A DNA stretch of 64,000 nucleotides, taken from the NCBI GenBank assembly GCA_022791975.1, contig JAAWAC010000044.1, positions 62,001 through 126,000 on the forward strand, read 5' to 3'. This document shows, piece after piece, positions 17,553 to 28,278 of the stretch (within the stretch, counting starts at the first letter, position 1; each line of letters starts with the position of its first letter). The position numbers were made by a program, and so were the translations under genes. Below the pieces are notes generated by a model. It was not told the DNA's origin and searched no databases. It saw only the letters and a program-made list of their open reading frames with translations. Source of the stretch: Lachnospiraceae bacterium. Lineage in GTDB: Bacteria > Bacillota > Clostridia > Lachnospirales > Lachnospiraceae.

Positions 17553-18929
17553 ATGAAAAAGAAAGCAAGTGAAAAGAAGGAAAAGAAGACAAAAATACAT
17601 GAGATAGAGACTGTTCGAGAGGGGAGCATTGCCTGGGAGCTGGAGCTATCCCCGGGGGATCAGCTGATTTCTATTAACGGACAGGCAGTGGAGGACATTT
17701 TTGATTATCAGTATCTGACCCATGAGGAATACCTGGAGCTTTTGGTGAGAAAGCCTGACGGAGAAGAGTGGGAGCTGGAGATCGAAAAGGAATACGGGGA
17801 GGACTTAGGGCTGGAGTTTGCCAGTGGCCTTATGGATGAGTACCGCTCCTGCAGGAACCGGTGTATCTTTTGTTTTATTGATCAGATGCCGGAAGGAATG
17901 CGGGATACCTTGTATTTTAAAGACGATGATTCCCGGCTGTCCTTTCTCCAGGGAAACTATGTGACCCTGACCAACATGGATGAGGAGGATGTGGAGCGCA
18001 TTATCCGTTATCATTTGTCTCCCATCAATATTTCTTTTCACACCACCAATCCAGAGCTTCGTTGTCGCATGCTGAATAACCGGTTTGCAGGGGAGGCGCT
18101 AAAAAAGGTGGACCGGCTCTTTCAGGCTGGCATTGTCATGAACGGCCAGATTGTGCTTTGCAAAGGGATCAACGACGGGGAGGAGTTAAAACGCAGCATT
18201 GAGGATTTGACCAGGTATGTGCCACAGTTGGAAAGCCTTTCCGTGGTGCCCGTGGGGCTGACCCGGCACCGGGAAGGGTTGTATCCCCTTGTGCCTTTTA
18301 CCAGGCAGGATGCACGGGAGGTGCTGGAGATTATCCATGGCTGGCAGAAGCGACTGTTTCAGGAGCAGGGAACCCATTTTGTCCATGCCAGCGACGAGTG
18401 GTATATTCTGGCCGGGGAGGAGCTTCCCGGGGAGGAGACCTATGATGGTTATCTACAGCTGGAGAATGGAGTGGGAATGCTGCGTCTTCTGGAGGAGGAG
18501 GTAGAGACGACCCTTCAGGAGCTTTCCTTGGCTTCCTGCCAAACAAAGGATGGGAGGGCAGAGGGAGCGCGCAGACTCTCCATTGCCACGGGACTTTTGG
18601 CAGCTCCCTATCTGGCAAAGCATATGGAGCGTATCCGGGAACAGTTCCCCTATATTGAGGTGCAGGTGATTCCTGTGCGCAATGCATTTTTCGGAGAGCA
18701 GATCACGGTTGCCGGGCTCTTGACCGGACAGGATCTGGCGGCCCAGCTTAGGGACCGGGATCTGGGGGAGGAATTGCTTCTCTCCCAGCACCTTCTTCGC
18801 AGAGGGGAGGATGTGTTTTTGGATGATATGACAGTGGAGCAGCTTCAAAAGACTTTACAAGTTCCCATAACTATTGTAAAATCAGACGGAAAAGCCCTGG
18901 TAAGGGCAGTGACAGGAAAAAAGAGCTAA
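17553..18929 (+). CDS. DUF512 family protein (PDZ-like N-terminus, Fe-S/radical-SAM-like core)
   Basis: PDZ-like EGSIAWELELSPGDQLISINGQ; SCRNRCIFCFIDQMPEGMRDTLYFKDDDSRLSFLQGNYVTLTN typical of DUF512 proteins upstream of der. Confidence 0.9.
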   Translation: MKKKASEKKEKKTKIHEIETVREGSIAWELELSPGDQLISINGQAVEDIFDYQYLTHEEYLELLVRKPDGEEWELEIEKEYGEDLGLEFASGLMDEYRSCRNRCIFCFIDQMPEGMRDTLYFKDDDSRLSFLQGNYVTLTNMDEEDVERIIRYHLSPINISFHTTNPELRCRMLNNRFAGEALKKVDRLFQAGIVMNGQIVLCKGINDGEELKRSIEDLTRYVPQLESLSVVPVGLTRHREGLYPLVPFTRQDAREVLEIIHGWQKRLFQEQGTHFVHASDEWYILAGEELPGEETYDGYLQLENGVGMLRLLEEEVETTLQELSLASCQTKDGRAEGARRLSIATGLLAAPYLAKHMERIREQFPYIEVQVIPVRNAFFGEQITVAGLLTGQDLAAQLRDRDLGEELLLSQHLLRRGEDVFLDDMTVEQLQKTLQVPITIVKSDGKALVRAVTGKKS

Positions 18930-18946
18930 GAGGAGAATGAGGATAG

Positions 18947-20269
18947 ATGAGTAAACCGATTGTGGCCATTGTGGGTCGCCCCAATGTGGGAAAATCCACG
19001 TTGTTTAACGCCTTAGCCGGGGAGAATATTTCCATAGTAAAGGATACCCCCGGAGTGACGCGGGACCGGATCTACGCGGATGTTTCCTGGCTAGACAAAA
19101 ATTTTACCCTTATTGACACCGGGGGTATTGAGCCGGACAGCAGCGATGTGATCCTTTCCCAGATGCGGGAACAGGCTCAGATTGCCATTGACACGGCAGA
19201 TGTGATTCTGTTTCTGACGGATGTGCGCCAGGGACTGGTGGATGCGGATGCCAAAGTGGCGGATATGTTGCGGCGCTCTCAAAAGCCGGTGGTTTTGGTG
19301 GTGAATAAGGTGGACAGCTTCCAAAAGCTACTGGGAGATGTGTATGAATTCTATAACCTGGGTATTGGAGACCCGATTCCGGTGTCTGCGGCTTCCCGCT
19401 TAGGTATGGGGGATATGCTGGACGAGGTGGTTCGGCATTTTCCGGAGCAGGAAGGAGAGGAAGAGGAGGAGGAACGGCCTCGGGTTGCCATAGTGGGTAA
19501 GCCCAATGTGGGGAAATCCTCCATTATTAACCGCCTTATGGGAGAAAATCGGGTGATTGTCTCCGATATTGCAGGTACTACCCGGGATGCCATTGACACG
19601 GAGGTTCAGCATCATGGGCGGGAATATATTTTTATTGATACAGCTGGCCTGCGGCGAAAGAACAAAGTAAAGGAGGAGCTGGAGCGGTACAGCATTATTC
19701 GCACGGTGACTGCTGTAGAGCGAGCTGACGTGGTGATTTTGGTGATTGATGCTGTGGAGGGAGTTACAGAACAGGACGCCAAGATTGCTGGTATTGCCCA
19801 CGAGCGGGGAAAGGGCGTAATCATCGCCGTAAATAAGTGGGATGCCATAGAGAAAAATGACAAGACTATCTATGAGTACACCAACAAAATCCGGATTACC
19901 CTGGCGTATATGCCTTATGCGGAGATGGTATTTATCTCGGCTCTATCCGGACAACGGCTGCCAAAGCTCTTTGATTTGATTGATATGGTTATTGAGAATC
20001 AAAACCTGCGCATTGCCACCGGCGTGCTCAATGAGATTATGACGGAGGCTGTAGCCTTGCAGCAGCCCCCCTCAGATAAGGGAAAGCGGCTGAAGCTGTT
20101 TTATATGACCCAGGTAGCAGTGAAGCCACCCACCTTTGTGATCTTTGTCAATGACAAGGAGCTGATGCATTTTTCATACACCCGGTATCTGGAAAACAAA
20201 ATCCGGGAGGCCTTTGGCTTTCGGGGCACGGCGCTTAGATTTCTGATACGGGAAAGAGGAGGGGAATAA
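18947..20269 (+). CDS. der: Ribosome-associated GTPase Der (EngA)
   Basis: Two GTPase domains: GRPNVGKSTLFNALAG and GKPNVGKSSIINRLMG; KH-like C-terminus. Confidence 0.98.
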   Translation: MSKPIVAIVGRPNVGKSTLFNALAGENISIVKDTPGVTRDRIYADVSWLDKNFTLIDTGGIEPDSSDVILSQMREQAQIAIDTADVILFLTDVRQGLVDADAKVADMLRRSQKPVVLVVNKVDSFQKLLGDVYEFYNLGIGDPIPVSAASRLGMGDMLDEVVRHFPEQEGEEEEEERPRVAIVGKPNVGKSSIINRLMGENRVIVSDIAGTTRDAIDTEVQHHGREYIFIDTAGLRRKNKVKEELERYSIIRTVTAVERADVVILVIDAVEGVTEQDAKIAGIAHERGKGVIIAVNKWDAIEKNDKTIYEYTNKIRITLAYMPYAEMVFISALSGQRLPKLFDLIDMVIENQNLRIATGVLNEIMTEAVALQQPPSDKGKRLKLFYMTQVAVKPPTFVIFVNDKELMHFSYTRYLENKIREAFGFRGTALRFLIRERGGE

Positions 20270-20274
20270 TCGCC

Positions 20275-20913
20275 ATGGTACGATTGGCTTGCATTCTGAT
20301 TGGATATATATTTGGATTGTTTCAGACCAGCTATCTCTATGGAAGACTGAATGGAATCGATATTCGGGATCATGGAAGCGGGAACGCGGGAACCACCAAC
20401 GCCCTCCGAACACTGGGGAAAAAGGCGGGGGCCATCACTTTTCTGGGGGATTGCTTCAAATGCTACTTTGCTGTGGTTTTGGTAAAGGGGCTGTTTGGAG
20501 AGAGTCATCCGGATATGAAGGTGTTGCTGGGAATGTATGGAGCCCTGGGAGTGATTTTAGGGCATAATTTTCCCTGTTACCTGAAATTTCGGGGAGGTAA
20601 GGGGATTGCAGCCACAGCCGGGCTCTTTTTGGGTTTAGACCCGGTGCTCACGCTAATCGCCATGTTTACGTTTATTGGTTTGGTGGCCCTAACCCGCTAT
20701 GTGTCTCTGGGTTCTATTGTAGTGGTGATAGAGCTGATAGCTGGGGTATTGATTTACGGATTTCGGGGAAAATGGGGAATGCCAGCCCCCTATCTATATG
20801 AGTTGTATGGAATTACAGCGTTTCTTACAGGCATGGCCCTTTATCGCCACCGGGCGAATATCAGGCGGCTGCTCACAGGAACAGAACGTAAGATCGGCGA
20901 GCGGGCCGAATAG
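20275..20913 (+). CDS. plsY: Glycerol-3-phosphate acyltransferase PlsY
   Basis: DIRDHGSGNAGTTNALRTLGKKAG, LGHNFPCYLKFRGGKGIAA. Confidence 0.96.
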   Translation: MVRLACILIGYIFGLFQTSYLYGRLNGIDIRDHGSGNAGTTNALRTLGKKAGAITFLGDCFKCYFAVVLVKGLFGESHPDMKVLLGMYGALGVILGHNFPCYLKFRGGKGIAATAGLFLGLDPVLTLIAMFTFIGLVALTRYVSLGSIVVVIELIAGVLIYGFRGKWGMPAPYLYELYGITAFLTGMALYRHRANIRRLLTGTERKIGERAE

Positions 20914-20941
20914 AGAATTTTAGGAAAGAGAGAGGACGATT

Positions 20942-21949
20942 ATGGCAAAGGTGAGTGTAATTGGAGCAGGCAGCTGGGGAACAGCTCTGTCCACCATGCT
21001 GTGCCGAAACGGGCATGAGGTGACTCTGTGGTCCATTATGGAGGCAGAGGTAGAGATGTTAAAAAGGGAGCGGGAGCATGTGGAGAAGCTTCCGGGAGTG
21101 AAGCTTCCGGAGGAAATGAAGATCACAGTAAATCTGGAGGAAAGCATTGCAGGAGCGGAGCTTATGGTGCTGGCTGTGCCCTCCCCCTTTACCAGGAAAA
21201 CGGCCCAGATGATGGCGCCTTTTGTAAAGGAGGGGCAGCTCATAGTAAACGTGGCCAAGGGGATCGAGGAGAATACCCTGATGACCTTGACGGAGATTGT
21301 CGAGCAGGAAATCCCTGGCTGTGGTGTGGCAGCCTTATCAGGACCCAGCCATGCAGAGGAAGTGGGCCGGGGTCTTCCTACGACTGTAGTAGTAGGAGCT
21401 AAGGACAGACAGACGGCTGAGTTTATACAAAATATCTTTATGAATGAGGTGTTTCGCGTATATACCAGCCCGGATATTTTGGGCATTGAACTGGGGGGCT
21501 CCCTGAAAAATGTCATTGCCCTGGCAGCAGGCATTGCAGATGGCTTAGGCTATGGGGACAATACCAAGGCTGCGCTGATCACCAGGGGAATCATGGAGAT
21601 GAGCCGTATTGGCGTAGCGCGGGGCGGTCGTCTGGAGACTTTTAACGGTTTGACTGGCATTGGGGATCTGATAGTGACCTGTGCCTCCGTACACAGCCGG
21701 AACCGGAAGGCCGGTTACCTGATGGGACAGGGACGGACCATGAAGGAGGCCATGGAGGAAGTGAAAATGGTGGTAGAGGGCGTGTATTCGGCCAAGGCTG
21801 CCATGGAGATGGCGCGGAAATATCAGGTGGAGGTGCCTATTATCCAGCAGGTAAACGCAGTGCTCTTTGCGGATAAGCCAGCCAAGGAGGCGGTGCAGGA
21901 GCTGATGCTGCGGGATAAAAAGGTGGAAAATCCCCTGTTGCCCTGGTAG
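20942..21949 (+). CDS. gpsA: NAD(P)H-dependent glycerol-3-phosphate dehydrogenase
   Basis: VIGAGSWGTALSTMLCRNGHEVTLW; GGSLKNVIALAAGIADGLGYGDNTKAALITRG. Confidence 0.98.
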   Translation: MAKVSVIGAGSWGTALSTMLCRNGHEVTLWSIMEAEVEMLKREREHVEKLPGVKLPEEMKITVNLEESIAGAELMVLAVPSPFTRKTAQMMAPFVKEGQLIVNVAKGIEENTLMTLTEIVEQEIPGCGVAALSGPSHAEEVGRGLPTTVVVGAKDRQTAEFIQNIFMNEVFRVYTSPDILGIELGGSLKNVIALAAGIADGLGYGDNTKAALITRGIMEMSRIGVARGGRLETFNGLTGIGDLIVTCASVHSRNRKAGYLMGQGRTMKEAMEEVKMVVEGVYSAKAAMEMARKYQVEVPIIQQVNAVLFADKPAKEAVQELMLRDKKVENPLLPW

Positions 21950-21991
21950 GAATACTCTAAGAAGGCCGGTCTGCGTTGAGGAGGGGAAGAT

Positions 21992-22852
21992 TTGAGGTGC
22001 TTTAAGTGCGGAAAAAATTTTGATTACGAGAAATATTATGGTATCTGTCCCAAGTGCGGCTGTTACAATAAGCGGGAGACGCAAGAGGAGCAACATCAGG
22101 ATCTGCATGACCGGTATGACAGTGGGTATACCCATAGGCAAGAAACAAGCGGCTATGGCATGGGAAATGGAACCCAGGGGTATGGCCCGGGAGGCGGCTA
22201 TGGCATGGGAAATGGCTATTCTCAACCGGTGGTGAAAATTACAGAGGTACGTTCCTGGAGGAATCAGAAGGGGGGAACAGCCTTTCTGGTAATTTCCATT
22301 CTTATTTTTGTGGCGGCTATTGTGGGTGGTACCTTGTTTGGGGTAAGCTATGGGGAAAGGCAGGAAAAGCGCGTTAAGGAGGAGCTTCTTTCCTATGTGC
22401 CTCCTGTCTGGGAACATGAGCTGGGCGCCTGCTTTACCTTTCAGGATGTGGAGTTGACTGTGGAGGAAGTTACGCTTTTGGGCACCGAGGAGGAGCTGGG
22501 ACTGCCAGTGGGAATGAAAATGGTGGCGGTTCGGCTTTCTGGAAGCGGCGATGGTACATGGAATTACCAGAACAGGCTGCCGGAACTGTATATCCGCACC
22601 CCAGAGGCTGCCTGTTATATGCAGATTTCTTCCTATGAATATGAAATTTACGGAAGTGTTTTTGGGATGGAAGCACTTGACACCTATGCTCTCTGTGAAG
22701 ATGGGGAGGCAGATGGCTGGGTGGCTTTTCTATTGGATGAGGAGGAGCAGACCTTTACTCTGTATCTGGAAGAGAGAGAAGGGGAGTACCTACAGAAAAT
22801 TGAAAAGCTACATGCCATTGCGCTGGAGATTTCAGAGGGGGACCGCAGATGA
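21992..22852 (+). CDS. Zinc-ribbon, single-TM protein with DUF4352-like extracellular domain
   Basis: N-terminal CFKCGKNFDYEKYYGICPKCGCY; G/Y-rich linker; one TM; beta-rich C-terminus. TTG start. Confidence 0.75.
   Translation: MRCFKCGKNFDYEKYYGICPKCGCYNKRETQEEQHQDLHDRYDSGYTHRQETSGYGMGNGTQGYGPGGGYGMGNGYSQPVVKITEVRSWRNQKGGTAFLVISILIFVAAIVGGTLFGVSYGERQEKRVKEELLSYVPPVWEHELGACFTFQDVELTVEEVTLLGTEEELGLPVGMKMVAVRLSGSGDGTWNYQNRLPELYIRTPEAACYMQISSYEYEIYGSVFGMEALDTYALCEDGEADGWVAFLLDEEEQTFTLYLEEREGEYLQKIEKLHAIALEISEGDRR
22151..22215 (+). repeat. 20-bp direct repeat with 45-bp offset inside the linker
   Basis: ggctatggcatgggaaatgg at 22151-22170 and 22196-22215. Confidence 0.9.
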
Positions 22853-23367
22853 AAGCTGTGAAAATTGGAATCGGAATTGTTCTGTTGGTTTTTTCCGTGA
22901 TCTATATAGGGGTGGTTTGCCTTGTGATTTCGGAACGAAAAGAGCGGGTGGGGACCATGGAAAACGCCTTTTTGGAAGTGGAGTATTTGGGATGTGAGAA
23001 TCTGGGGGATACCATGGTGACCCGATCCGGAGAAGAGATGGTGGCTTCGGAGGGGTATGACTACTATCGCCTGACCTTTACCATAAGAAATCTAAGCAGT
23101 GCCAAAAGCTGGAGCGATCAGGAAATTTATCTGGACTGGAAAAGCTATGAGGATGTGGTGGAGGTATATTATAATGACCGGGAAATAGACTATGACAGGC
23201 TTTTTTCCACCTATGCCTATAAGTTTATTCCGGGAAAGGTTAGCATTACTAAGGACTTGTATGCTATGGTACGTCAGGGCGTGACGGAAATATGGGTGTA
23301 TTATTATCCAAATTGGAATGAAGAAGAGGTAAAGCTTCCCATTTCCCTGGAGAAGTGGTTGGATTGA
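22849..23367 (+). CDS. Hypothetical membrane-anchored protein
   Basis: N-terminal TM (IGIVLLVFSVIYIGVVCLVI) plus soluble domain; start overlaps the upstream stop (ATGA). Confidence 0.7.
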   Translation: MKAVKIGIGIVLLVFSVIYIGVVCLVISERKERVGTMENAFLEVEYLGCENLGDTMVTRSGEEMVASEGYDYYRLTFTIRNLSSAKSWSDQEIYLDWKSYEDVVEVYYNDREIDYDRLFSTYAYKFIPGKVSITKDLYAMVRQGVTEIWVYYYPNWNEEEVKLPISLEKWLD

Positions 23368-23408
23368 CGGGGAAAAGTTTAGGAAGCGCAAAAGGAGATA
23401 GAGACTAA

Positions 23409-24008
23409 ATGGGAAAGAAAAACAAATGGGTAAGGCTTGGATATGGGATGTTGGGAGTCCTTCTGCTTTTTTCCGGTTGTGGAAAGAAGAAAGAGCCAGA
23501 GACAAAAACAGAGGTGGAAACAGAGATAAGCGCAGAGACAGAAGAGACAGAGCAGAACGAGGGGTTTCCGGCGCAAATACCTGCTTTTAGCACGAAGGAT
23601 TTGGAGGGAAATACGGTTACCGAGAGTATTTTTGGGGAGAAGGATCTGACAGTGATAAATATCTGGGGCACCTTTTGCGGTCCCTGCGTGGGAGAGATGC
23701 CAGAGCTGGGCGAATGGGTCAAGAACATGCCAGAAGAAGTGCAGCTGATAGGCCTGATCGTGGATATCAAGGGGGAGGAAGATACGGAGCACAAGGAAAA
23801 GGCAGCAGCCATCCTGGAAGAGGCAGATGCAGATTTTTTGCAGCTGATAGCCAATGCAGATTTTGCACCTGTGATGGAATGGGTTATCGGTGTGCCTACC
23901 ACCTTGTTTGTGGATCAGGAGGGAAATTTGGTGGGAGATCCCATTGTGGGAGCACGTGTGGATGAGTATAAAAGCTTTGTGGAAGCATATCTCAGTGAGC
24001 AGCAGTAA
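23409..24008 (+). CDS. TlpA-like thioredoxin-fold lipoprotein
   Basis: Lipobox LLFSGCGKK; WGTFCGPCVGEMPEL (CxxC) and cis-Pro region GVPTTLFVDQEG. Confidence 0.88.
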   Translation: MGKKNKWVRLGYGMLGVLLLFSGCGKKKEPETKTEVETEISAETEETEQNEGFPAQIPAFSTKDLEGNTVTESIFGEKDLTVINIWGTFCGPCVGEMPELGEWVKNMPEEVQLIGLIVDIKGEEDTEHKEKAAAILEEADADFLQLIANADFAPVMEWVIGVPTTLFVDQEGNLVGDPIVGARVDEYKSFVEAYLSEQQ

Positions 24009-24041
24009 GGAGATGGTGGGAGAATCCATGCTATCCCGCAG

Positions 24042-24070
24042 TTGACAAAGAATTTACTTCTTGTTAGAAT
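24042..24070 (+). promoter_or_regulatory. Sigma-A type promoter upstream of ilvN
   Basis: TTGACA - 17 bp - TAGAAT. Confidence 0.75.
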
Positions 24071-24117
24071 GAAAAGAACGATGCGGCATAAGAGAAAAGA
24101 AACAAGAGGAGAGCTAT

Positions 24118-24651
24118 ATGAATAAAGTGGTATTTTCAATTCTGGTGGACAATATCTCCGGTGTGCTAAGCAGAATTTCCGGGTTGTTCAGCAGACGAGG
24201 ATATAATATTGACAGCCTGACGGTGGGGGTGACAGCGGACCCCCGGTATTCCCGCATTACCGTGGTGGCTAAGGGAGATGAGAGTATCCTGGAGCAGATT
24301 GAGAAGCAGCTGAATAAGCTGGTGGATGTGATTGACATCAAGCGTTTGCAGCCGGAGACTTCTATTTGCCGAGAGCTGGTGCTGGTGAAGCTAAAGGCTA
24401 ATGTACATGAGCGGGAGGCTGTGTTTGCCATGGTAAATGTTTTCCGGGCCAAGGTGGTGGACGTGTCCCGGGAGTCTGTGATGGTGGAGCTTATCGGAAA
24501 TCACAGCAAGATCAATGCCTTTATTGATTTGCTGGAGGGCTATGAGATTCTGGAGTTGGCCCGCACAGGGGTGACAGGGCTTTCCCGGGGAACCTTTGAT
24601 GTGAAGATGTATGACGAGGAGGGGAATCTGGTGGATTACGGATTCCAATAA
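24118..24651 (+). CDS. ilvN: Acetolactate synthase small (regulatory) subunit
   Basis: VVFSILVDNISGVLSRISGLFSRRGYNIDSLTVGVT (ACT domain); followed by ilvC. Confidence 0.95.
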   Translation: MNKVVFSILVDNISGVLSRISGLFSRRGYNIDSLTVGVTADPRYSRITVVAKGDESILEQIEKQLNKLVDVIDIKRLQPETSICRELVLVKLKANVHEREAVFAMVNVFRAKVVDVSRESVMVELIGNHSKINAFIDLLEGYEILELARTGVTGLSRGTFDVKMYDEEGNLVDYGFQ

Positions 24652-24679
24652 GGATGAACTTTAGGCGATGAACCTTTAG

Positions 24680-25729
<1,050 letters not shown>

Positions 25730-25809
25730 AAAATAGAGGTATGGCAGGGTGATAAATCTCTCGTGTGCGTAACAACGTAAAAAGGGCTGTTGCAAAAGAA
25801 ACTTTACAG

Positions 25810-25859
25810 ACAAATCCCAGATTTCCTGAATATCCAGGAGATTTTGGGATTTGTTTTTT
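25810..25859 (+). terminator. Hairpin terminator downstream of ilvC
   Basis: ACAAATCCCA ... TGGGATTTGT perfect 10-bp arms followed by TTTTTT. Confidence 0.65.
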
Positions 25860-26021
25860 CATGGAGGGAAATGCAAAATCCACAAATATCTATTGAGATT
25901 TTATGAAAAGAATGGGATTTTGCACAAAAAAGCGGATTTACTACACTTTTCACAGGGGAAAACCCGGGGTAAAATAAATTTGTAACAGGACGTATTTTAC
26001 CAAGGAAAGGAAGGGATATCC

Positions 26022-27131
26022 ATGAAAAAGATGATCGGTCTATTGTTAACCCTGGCCATGGTTCTGGCTTTGGTTGCCTGTGGCAAACGTGATGAGGGCG
26101 GTAGCACAGAGACCCAGCCGGCAGTGGAGCAGGAGCCTGCGGCTAAAGAGCCAGAAGAGAAACCGACGGAAACGCCGGAGGGAACAGCGGTGGGCAGCCC
26201 GGAGGACTTTAACTGGAAAGGAACTGGCAGTGTAACCGTTTATTCCGGCAGCGGATCGGACATTTCCGAGGACTATTTTGCAGCCTTTACGGAGCTTACT
26301 GGTGTGAAGGTGGATGTGGTGTACGGAGGAGGCGGAGAGTTGCTTTCCCGGATTGCAGCAGAATCAGAAAATCCCCTCTGCGATGTGCTCATTGGCGCCA
26401 CCTCAGATAATCTGACCCGGTATACGGAGTATTTTGAGCCTTATAAACTTGAGTCTGTGACGCCGGATGTGCTGGGCCTGGAAGTTTTGGAATCCGACTA
26501 TTGGACAGATGGTCCTGGGGGCAATGTGATGATTATGATGGTCAACACGGATCTTTTGGACGAGGCGGACTATCCCACATCCTGGGCGGATCTCACAGAT
26601 GAAAAGTATTTTGGACAGATCGCATTTTCCGATCCAGCATCCTCTTCCTCAGCCTATATTCACTTAAATTGTATGCTTCAGCTTTATGGCTGGGACTTTG
26701 TGGAGAAGTTCTATCAAAACCTGGATGGCAAGATGATCAGCTCCTCCTCCACAGTGCCCAAGGTCTGTGCGGACGGGGAATATGCCATTGCCTTAACCAT
26801 AGAGAACTATGGGGCAGATTATACGGCAGCAGGGTCTAATATCAAGGTGATCTATCCAAAGGACGGCACCATGCGCACGGCCGGTGGAAGCGTGATTATG
26901 AAAAACTGCAAGAATCCCCAGAATGCAAAGCTGTTCTGTGAATTTATGTATTCCAAGGCAGCTGCGGAGATCGATGTGTCCTACAACCGCCGCTGTGAGA
27001 GAACGGATGTGGAGCTGCCTGCTGGCCTTGCTAACTTTAACGAGATTTATTTCTTTGAATATGACTACGAGATGGCAGGCGATTCTGCACCGATCCTCGA
27101 AAAGTGGAATGAGATTGTGATTAATAATTAG
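26022..27131 (+). CDS. ABC transporter substrate-binding lipoprotein (iron/phosphonate/sugar-phosphate type)
   Basis: Lipobox LALVACGK; TVYSGSGSDISEDYFAAFTELTGVKVDVVYGGGGELLSRI; upstream of AfuC/AfuB-like genes. Confidence 0.88.
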   Translation: MKKMIGLLLTLAMVLALVACGKRDEGGSTETQPAVEQEPAAKEPEEKPTETPEGTAVGSPEDFNWKGTGSVTVYSGSGSDISEDYFAAFTELTGVKVDVVYGGGGELLSRIAAESENPLCDVLIGATSDNLTRYTEYFEPYKLESVTPDVLGLEVLESDYWTDGPGGNVMIMMVNTDLLDEADYPTSWADLTDEKYFGQIAFSDPASSSSAYIHLNCMLQLYGWDFVEKFYQNLDGKMISSSSTVPKVCADGEYAIALTIENYGADYTAAGSNIKVIYPKDGTMRTAGGSVIMKNCKNPQNAKLFCEFMYSKAAAEIDVSYNRRCERTDVELPAGLANFNEIYFFEYDYEMAGDSAPILEKWNEIVINN

Positions 27132-27207
27132 TACATTTGGGGGATACAGCGGGAAAAAAGCCCTGGTATCCCCCTGCTTGCATTTGTGTCCGGAGGTGGA
27201 GTGTCTT

Positions 27208-28278
27208 ATGAGCTATGAGGTAAAAATTTGTAATGTGGTAAAAAAATACGGGGATTTTCATGCGGTGGATGGAGTGTCCCTGGATATAAAGCAGGGGGAG
27301 TTTTTTACGCTGCTGGGGCCGTCCGGCTGCGGCAAAACCACGCTGCTGCGGATGATAGCAGGCTTTAACAAAATCGATCAGGGAGAGGTTTATTTTGGAG
27401 ATCAGCTGATCAACACCATCTCTGCCAATAAACGGGATATTGGTATGGTGTTTCAGAATTACGCGGTATTTCCCCATATGACAGTGAGTGAAAATGTGGC
27501 CTATGGGCTAAAGGCCCGGAAAATCAGCAAGCCGGAGCGAATACCCCGGGTATTAAAGGCTTTGGAGAAGGTGCAGATCGAAAATTTGAGGGACCGGATG
27601 CCCGATGCGCTATCCGGGGGACAGCAGCAGCGGGTGGCCCTGGCCCGCGCCTTTGTCATCGAACCGGGGATTCTCTTGATGGACGAACCCCTGTCCAACC
27701 TGGATGCCAAGCTTCGGGTGCAGATGCGCAGTATGATTCGAAAGCTTCAGACTCAGCTGGGGGTAACCACCATCTATGTGACTCATGACCAGGAGGAGGC
27801 GCTGGCCATCTCTGACCGGATTGCTGTTATGAAGGACGGAAAGGTGATGCAGGTGGGCAGGCCGGAGGAAATTTACAGAAAGCCCCAGAACCTTTTTGTG
27901 GCCAATTTTATCGGAAATTCCAATCAGATTTCCGGGGAGATGATCTCCTGTACAAATAAGATTGGCACGCTAAAGCTTGACAATGGAGCGCAGACACAGA
28001 TTAAGGTCCGGGAGGAGTATACAGGGGAGGTGATTGTAGCTGTGCGCCCGGAATATCTGTATTTTGCAGAGGAGGGAATCTCGGGAACCATCCAGCTGGC
28101 AACCTTTTTGGGAGATTTTGTCCTCTATGAGGTGGAGCTTCCCGGGGGACAGGTGATCAACGTAAACGAATATGGGAATATGAGTCATATCCGGAAAGCC
28201 GGCGACCAGGTGAAGGTCCGTTTCCAGGAAAACTATATTTCAGTCTATAAGAATCCGGAGGAGGTTATTTCATGCTAA
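27208..28278 (+). CDS. ABC transporter ATP-binding protein (PotA/FbpC/AfuC type)
   Basis: LGPSGCGKTTLLRMIAGF, LSGGQQQRVALARA, LLMDEPLSNLDAKL; TOBE-like C-terminus. Confidence 0.95.
   Translation: MSYEVKICNVVKKYGDFHAVDGVSLDIKQGEFFTLLGPSGCGKTTLLRMIAGFNKIDQGEVYFGDQLINTISANKRDIGMVFQNYAVFPHMTVSENVAYGLKARKISKPERIPRVLKALEKVQIENLRDRMPDALSGGQQQRVALARAFVIEPGILLMDEPLSNLDAKLRVQMRSMIRKLQTQLGVTTIYVTHDQEEALAISDRIAVMKDGKVMQVGRPEEIYRKPQNLFVANFIGNSNQISGEMISCTNKIGTLKLDNGAQTQIKVREEYTGEVIVAVRPEYLYFAEEGISGTIQLATFLGDFVLYEVELPGGQVINVNEYGNMSHIRKAGDQVKVRFQENYISVYKNPEEVISC

Noticed and set aside
21545-22417. 290-aa minus-strand ORF
   Set aside because: Antisense to gpsA and the zinc-ribbon gene; low-complexity translation typical of a shadow ORF.
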